Shown here: positions 13,391 through 14,561 of the stretch, in pieces
How positions within the stretch are numbered: the stretch's first letter is position 1
How the letters are laid out: every line of letters starts with the position of its first letter
Assembly: GCA_020532365.1 (NCBI GenBank)
Contig: JAJBBL010000156.1
Location: 1 to 14,561 of the forward strand
Length of the DNA: 14,561 nucleotides
Source: Candidatus Cloacimonadota bacterium
GTDB lineage: Bacteria > Cloacimonadota > Cloacimonadia > Cloacimonadales > JAJBBL01
Direction: 5' to 3'
Notes under the pieces: generated by a model
Told to the model about the DNA's origin: nothing
Seen by the model: only the letters and a program-made list of their open reading frames with translations
The model's database searches: none
Position numbers and translations under genes: made by a program

Positions 13391-14561
13391 TGCGACAGTA
13401 TTCAGGCATTGCAGTCTCTTCAGGTATAGCGATTGGTGAAGCACGGGTTAGAGTAAAAAAAAAGCTAAACGTTGCTAAACGAATCATTAATGACCGTGAA
13501 AAGGAGCAAGAAAAAGAGAAATACCTCACGGCTATCGAAGAAGAGTTAAAGGAATTAGATGACCTTTTAGCAAAATTTGACGTTGAAAGGGAAGATGTAG
13601 AACTCTTAGATATTTATAAAGAAATACTTAACGATCCGGCACTTAAAGATAAAATCACACAGCTTATAGAAGAAAAGAAGTTCTCAGCTGAATATGCACT
13701 TTATGAGTTTTTTATGGAGATTAGTGCCGTTTTTAAAAATATGGATGACCCTTATCTTGCTGAACGGGGCTCCGATTATGAAGATATAGTTAACAAGCTA
13801 ATCAACCGATTAAACGGTAACTTAGAGCTACCCCTTGAAGATGTAATAGCTGAAGCAAAAGATGATAGACAGGTAGTTCTTGTGATGGAGGACATATCTC
13901 CTACCGATGTAGCCCGCTCTTATCACTCTAATATTTCCGGTATCTGCTTGGTGAAAGGGAGCAAAACATCCCATTCCGCTATTATAGCCAGAGCGCTCGG
14001 TATACCTGTTGTAGTGGGGGTCACAGAACTTTTATTTAGTACCAAAGAGGGTGATCAAATTATTGTGGATGGCAATAAAGGTGTGGTCATTATTAACCCA
14101 GAAAAAGAACAACTGACTGCATACCAACAACAAAGAGACAGCGAGCTACTTGAAAAAGAAGAGTTGGAAACACTTATTGACCTTAAGTCTGAAACAAAGG
14201 ACGCTAAATATATCTCCTTGCTTTGTAATATTGAGTTGAAAGAAGAATTGGCAGCTGTTTTGCACGCTAAAGCAGATGGAGTAGGGCTATTCCGTACAGA
14301 ATTTTTATACGTGGATCGTGATGAGTTACCCTCTGAAGAGGAGCAGTTTGAAATATATAAGAATATAGCGGAAGAGCTTGGAGAAAAAGAGTTTACAATT
14401 AGAACTTTTGACTTAGGTGGCGACAAATTAGCTAAAGTACTTCCAACTATTGTGCAAGAACAAAACCCATTCCTTGGATGTCGCGGGATTAGACTCTCCC
14501 TGCAATACCCAGAAATCTTTAAAACACAGATTAGAGCCGTGCTTAGAGCAAGTAATTACGG
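13390..14561 (+). CDS. ptsI: PTS enzyme I (phosphoenolpyruvate-protein phosphotransferase), 3' end outside the window
   Basis: Transfers phosphate from PEP to HPr. The frame opens with GTG at 13390 (MRQYSGIAVSSGIAIGEA), overlaps the ptsH stop by one base, and has GAGG four bases upstream. It runs open to the window end, so about 390 residues are visible of a protein usually 570-590 long. The phosphorylated histidine is H195, in GSKTSHSAIIARALGIP. The start of the PEP-binding barrel is also visible: GVGLFRTEFLY, RTFDLGGDK, then NPFLGCRGIRLSL near the edge. There is no N-terminal GAF domain, so it is the ordinary sugar-type architecture and not the EI-Ntr form. The missing part should hold the rest of the barrel with the catalytic Cys region. 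Confidence 0.95.
   Translation, partial: MRQYSGIAVSSGIAIGEARVRVKKKLNVAKRIINDREKEQEKEKYLTAIEEELKELDDLLAKFDVEREDVELLDIYKEILNDPALKDKITQLIEEKKFSAEYALYEFFMEISAVFKNMDDPYLAERGSDYEDIVNKLINRLNGNLELPLEDVIAEAKDDRQVVLVMEDISPTDVARSYHSNISGICLVKGSKTSHSAIIARALGIPVVVGVTELLFSTKEGDQIIVDGNKGVVIINPEKEQLTAYQQQRDSELLEKEELETLIDLKSETKDAKYISLLCNIELKEELAAVLHAKADGVGLFRTEFLYVDRDELPSEEEQFEIYKNIAEELGEKEFTIRTFDLGGDKLAKVLPTIVQEQNPFLGCRGIRLSLQYPEIFKTQIRAVLRASNY

Noticed and set aside
13272..13529. Minus-strand frame across the ptsH-ptsI junction
   Set aside because: It is antisense to HPr and enzyme I, both with intact catalytic residues.
14055..14426. Minus-strand Ser-rich frame of 123 codons
   Set aside because: It is the shadow of the enzyme I gene, which continues open to the window edge.
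1..14561. tRNA, rRNA, CRISPR array, riboswitch or sigma-54 promoter
   Set aside because: I looked through the gaps on both strands and saw no cloverleaf, no regularly spaced repeats, no known riboswitch core and no convincing GG-N10-GC promoter.

Overview
The window looks like chromosomal DNA from an AT-rich, Gram-negative (diderm, LPS-making) bacterium. It encodes KDO synthesis and LPS export proteins together with sigma-54, and also HPr kinase with an HPr that carries both His15 and Ser46. That combination, plus a lipobox on LptC and an unusually long LptA/OstA-like protein, suggests a lineage outside the Proteobacteria. Cloacimonadota or another FCB-group phylum is my best guess, at low confidence.

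Left part (1-3502, minus strand, accessory). Positions 88-380 hold a decayed DDE transposase remnant. Next comes a 2.57-kb segment bounded by a near-perfect 31-bp inverted repeat (395-425 and 2934-2964, 30/31 identical). Inside it is a compact four-gene minus-strand operon: a zinc-ribbon protein with one hydrophobic segment, a 69-aa unknown protein with a TTG start, an M48-family metallopeptidase ending in a zinc ribbon, and a 48-aa zinc-ribbon miniprotein. Three of the four proteins carry the same kind of double-CxxC zinc ribbon, and no transposase lies between the repeats. Outside the right repeat is a small four-helix membrane protein of unknown function.

Divergent intergenic region (3503-3853). 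It separates the accessory genes from the core operon. It holds candidate promoters in both directions, a small hairpin, and a 21-codon ORF that overlaps the kdsA start.

Core part (3854-14561, plus strand, tightly packed). The order is kdsA-kdsC-lptC-lptA/ostA-lptB-rpoN-lpd-lipA-hpf-hprK-ptsH-ptsI (cut by the window end). Most junctions overlap or have short gaps. KdsA and KdsC make KDO for the LPS inner core. LptC, the OstA-like protein and LptB belong to the LPS export bridge and its ATPase. RpoN is sigma-54. HPF dimerises and silences ribosomes. HprK, HPr and enzyme I form a PEP-dependent phosphorelay with serine-phosphorylation control. This resembles the proteobacterial kdsC-lptC-lptA-lptB-rpoN-hpf-ptsN-rapZ/hprK-npr cluster. 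Here lpd and lipA (2-oxoacid dehydrogenase or glycine-cleavage E3, and lipoyl synthase) sit between rpoN and hpf, no ptsN is seen between hpf and hprK, and enzyme I is attached at the end. The core section is conventional. The inverted-repeat-bounded zinc-ribbon/M48 cassette is the part that looks undescribed.
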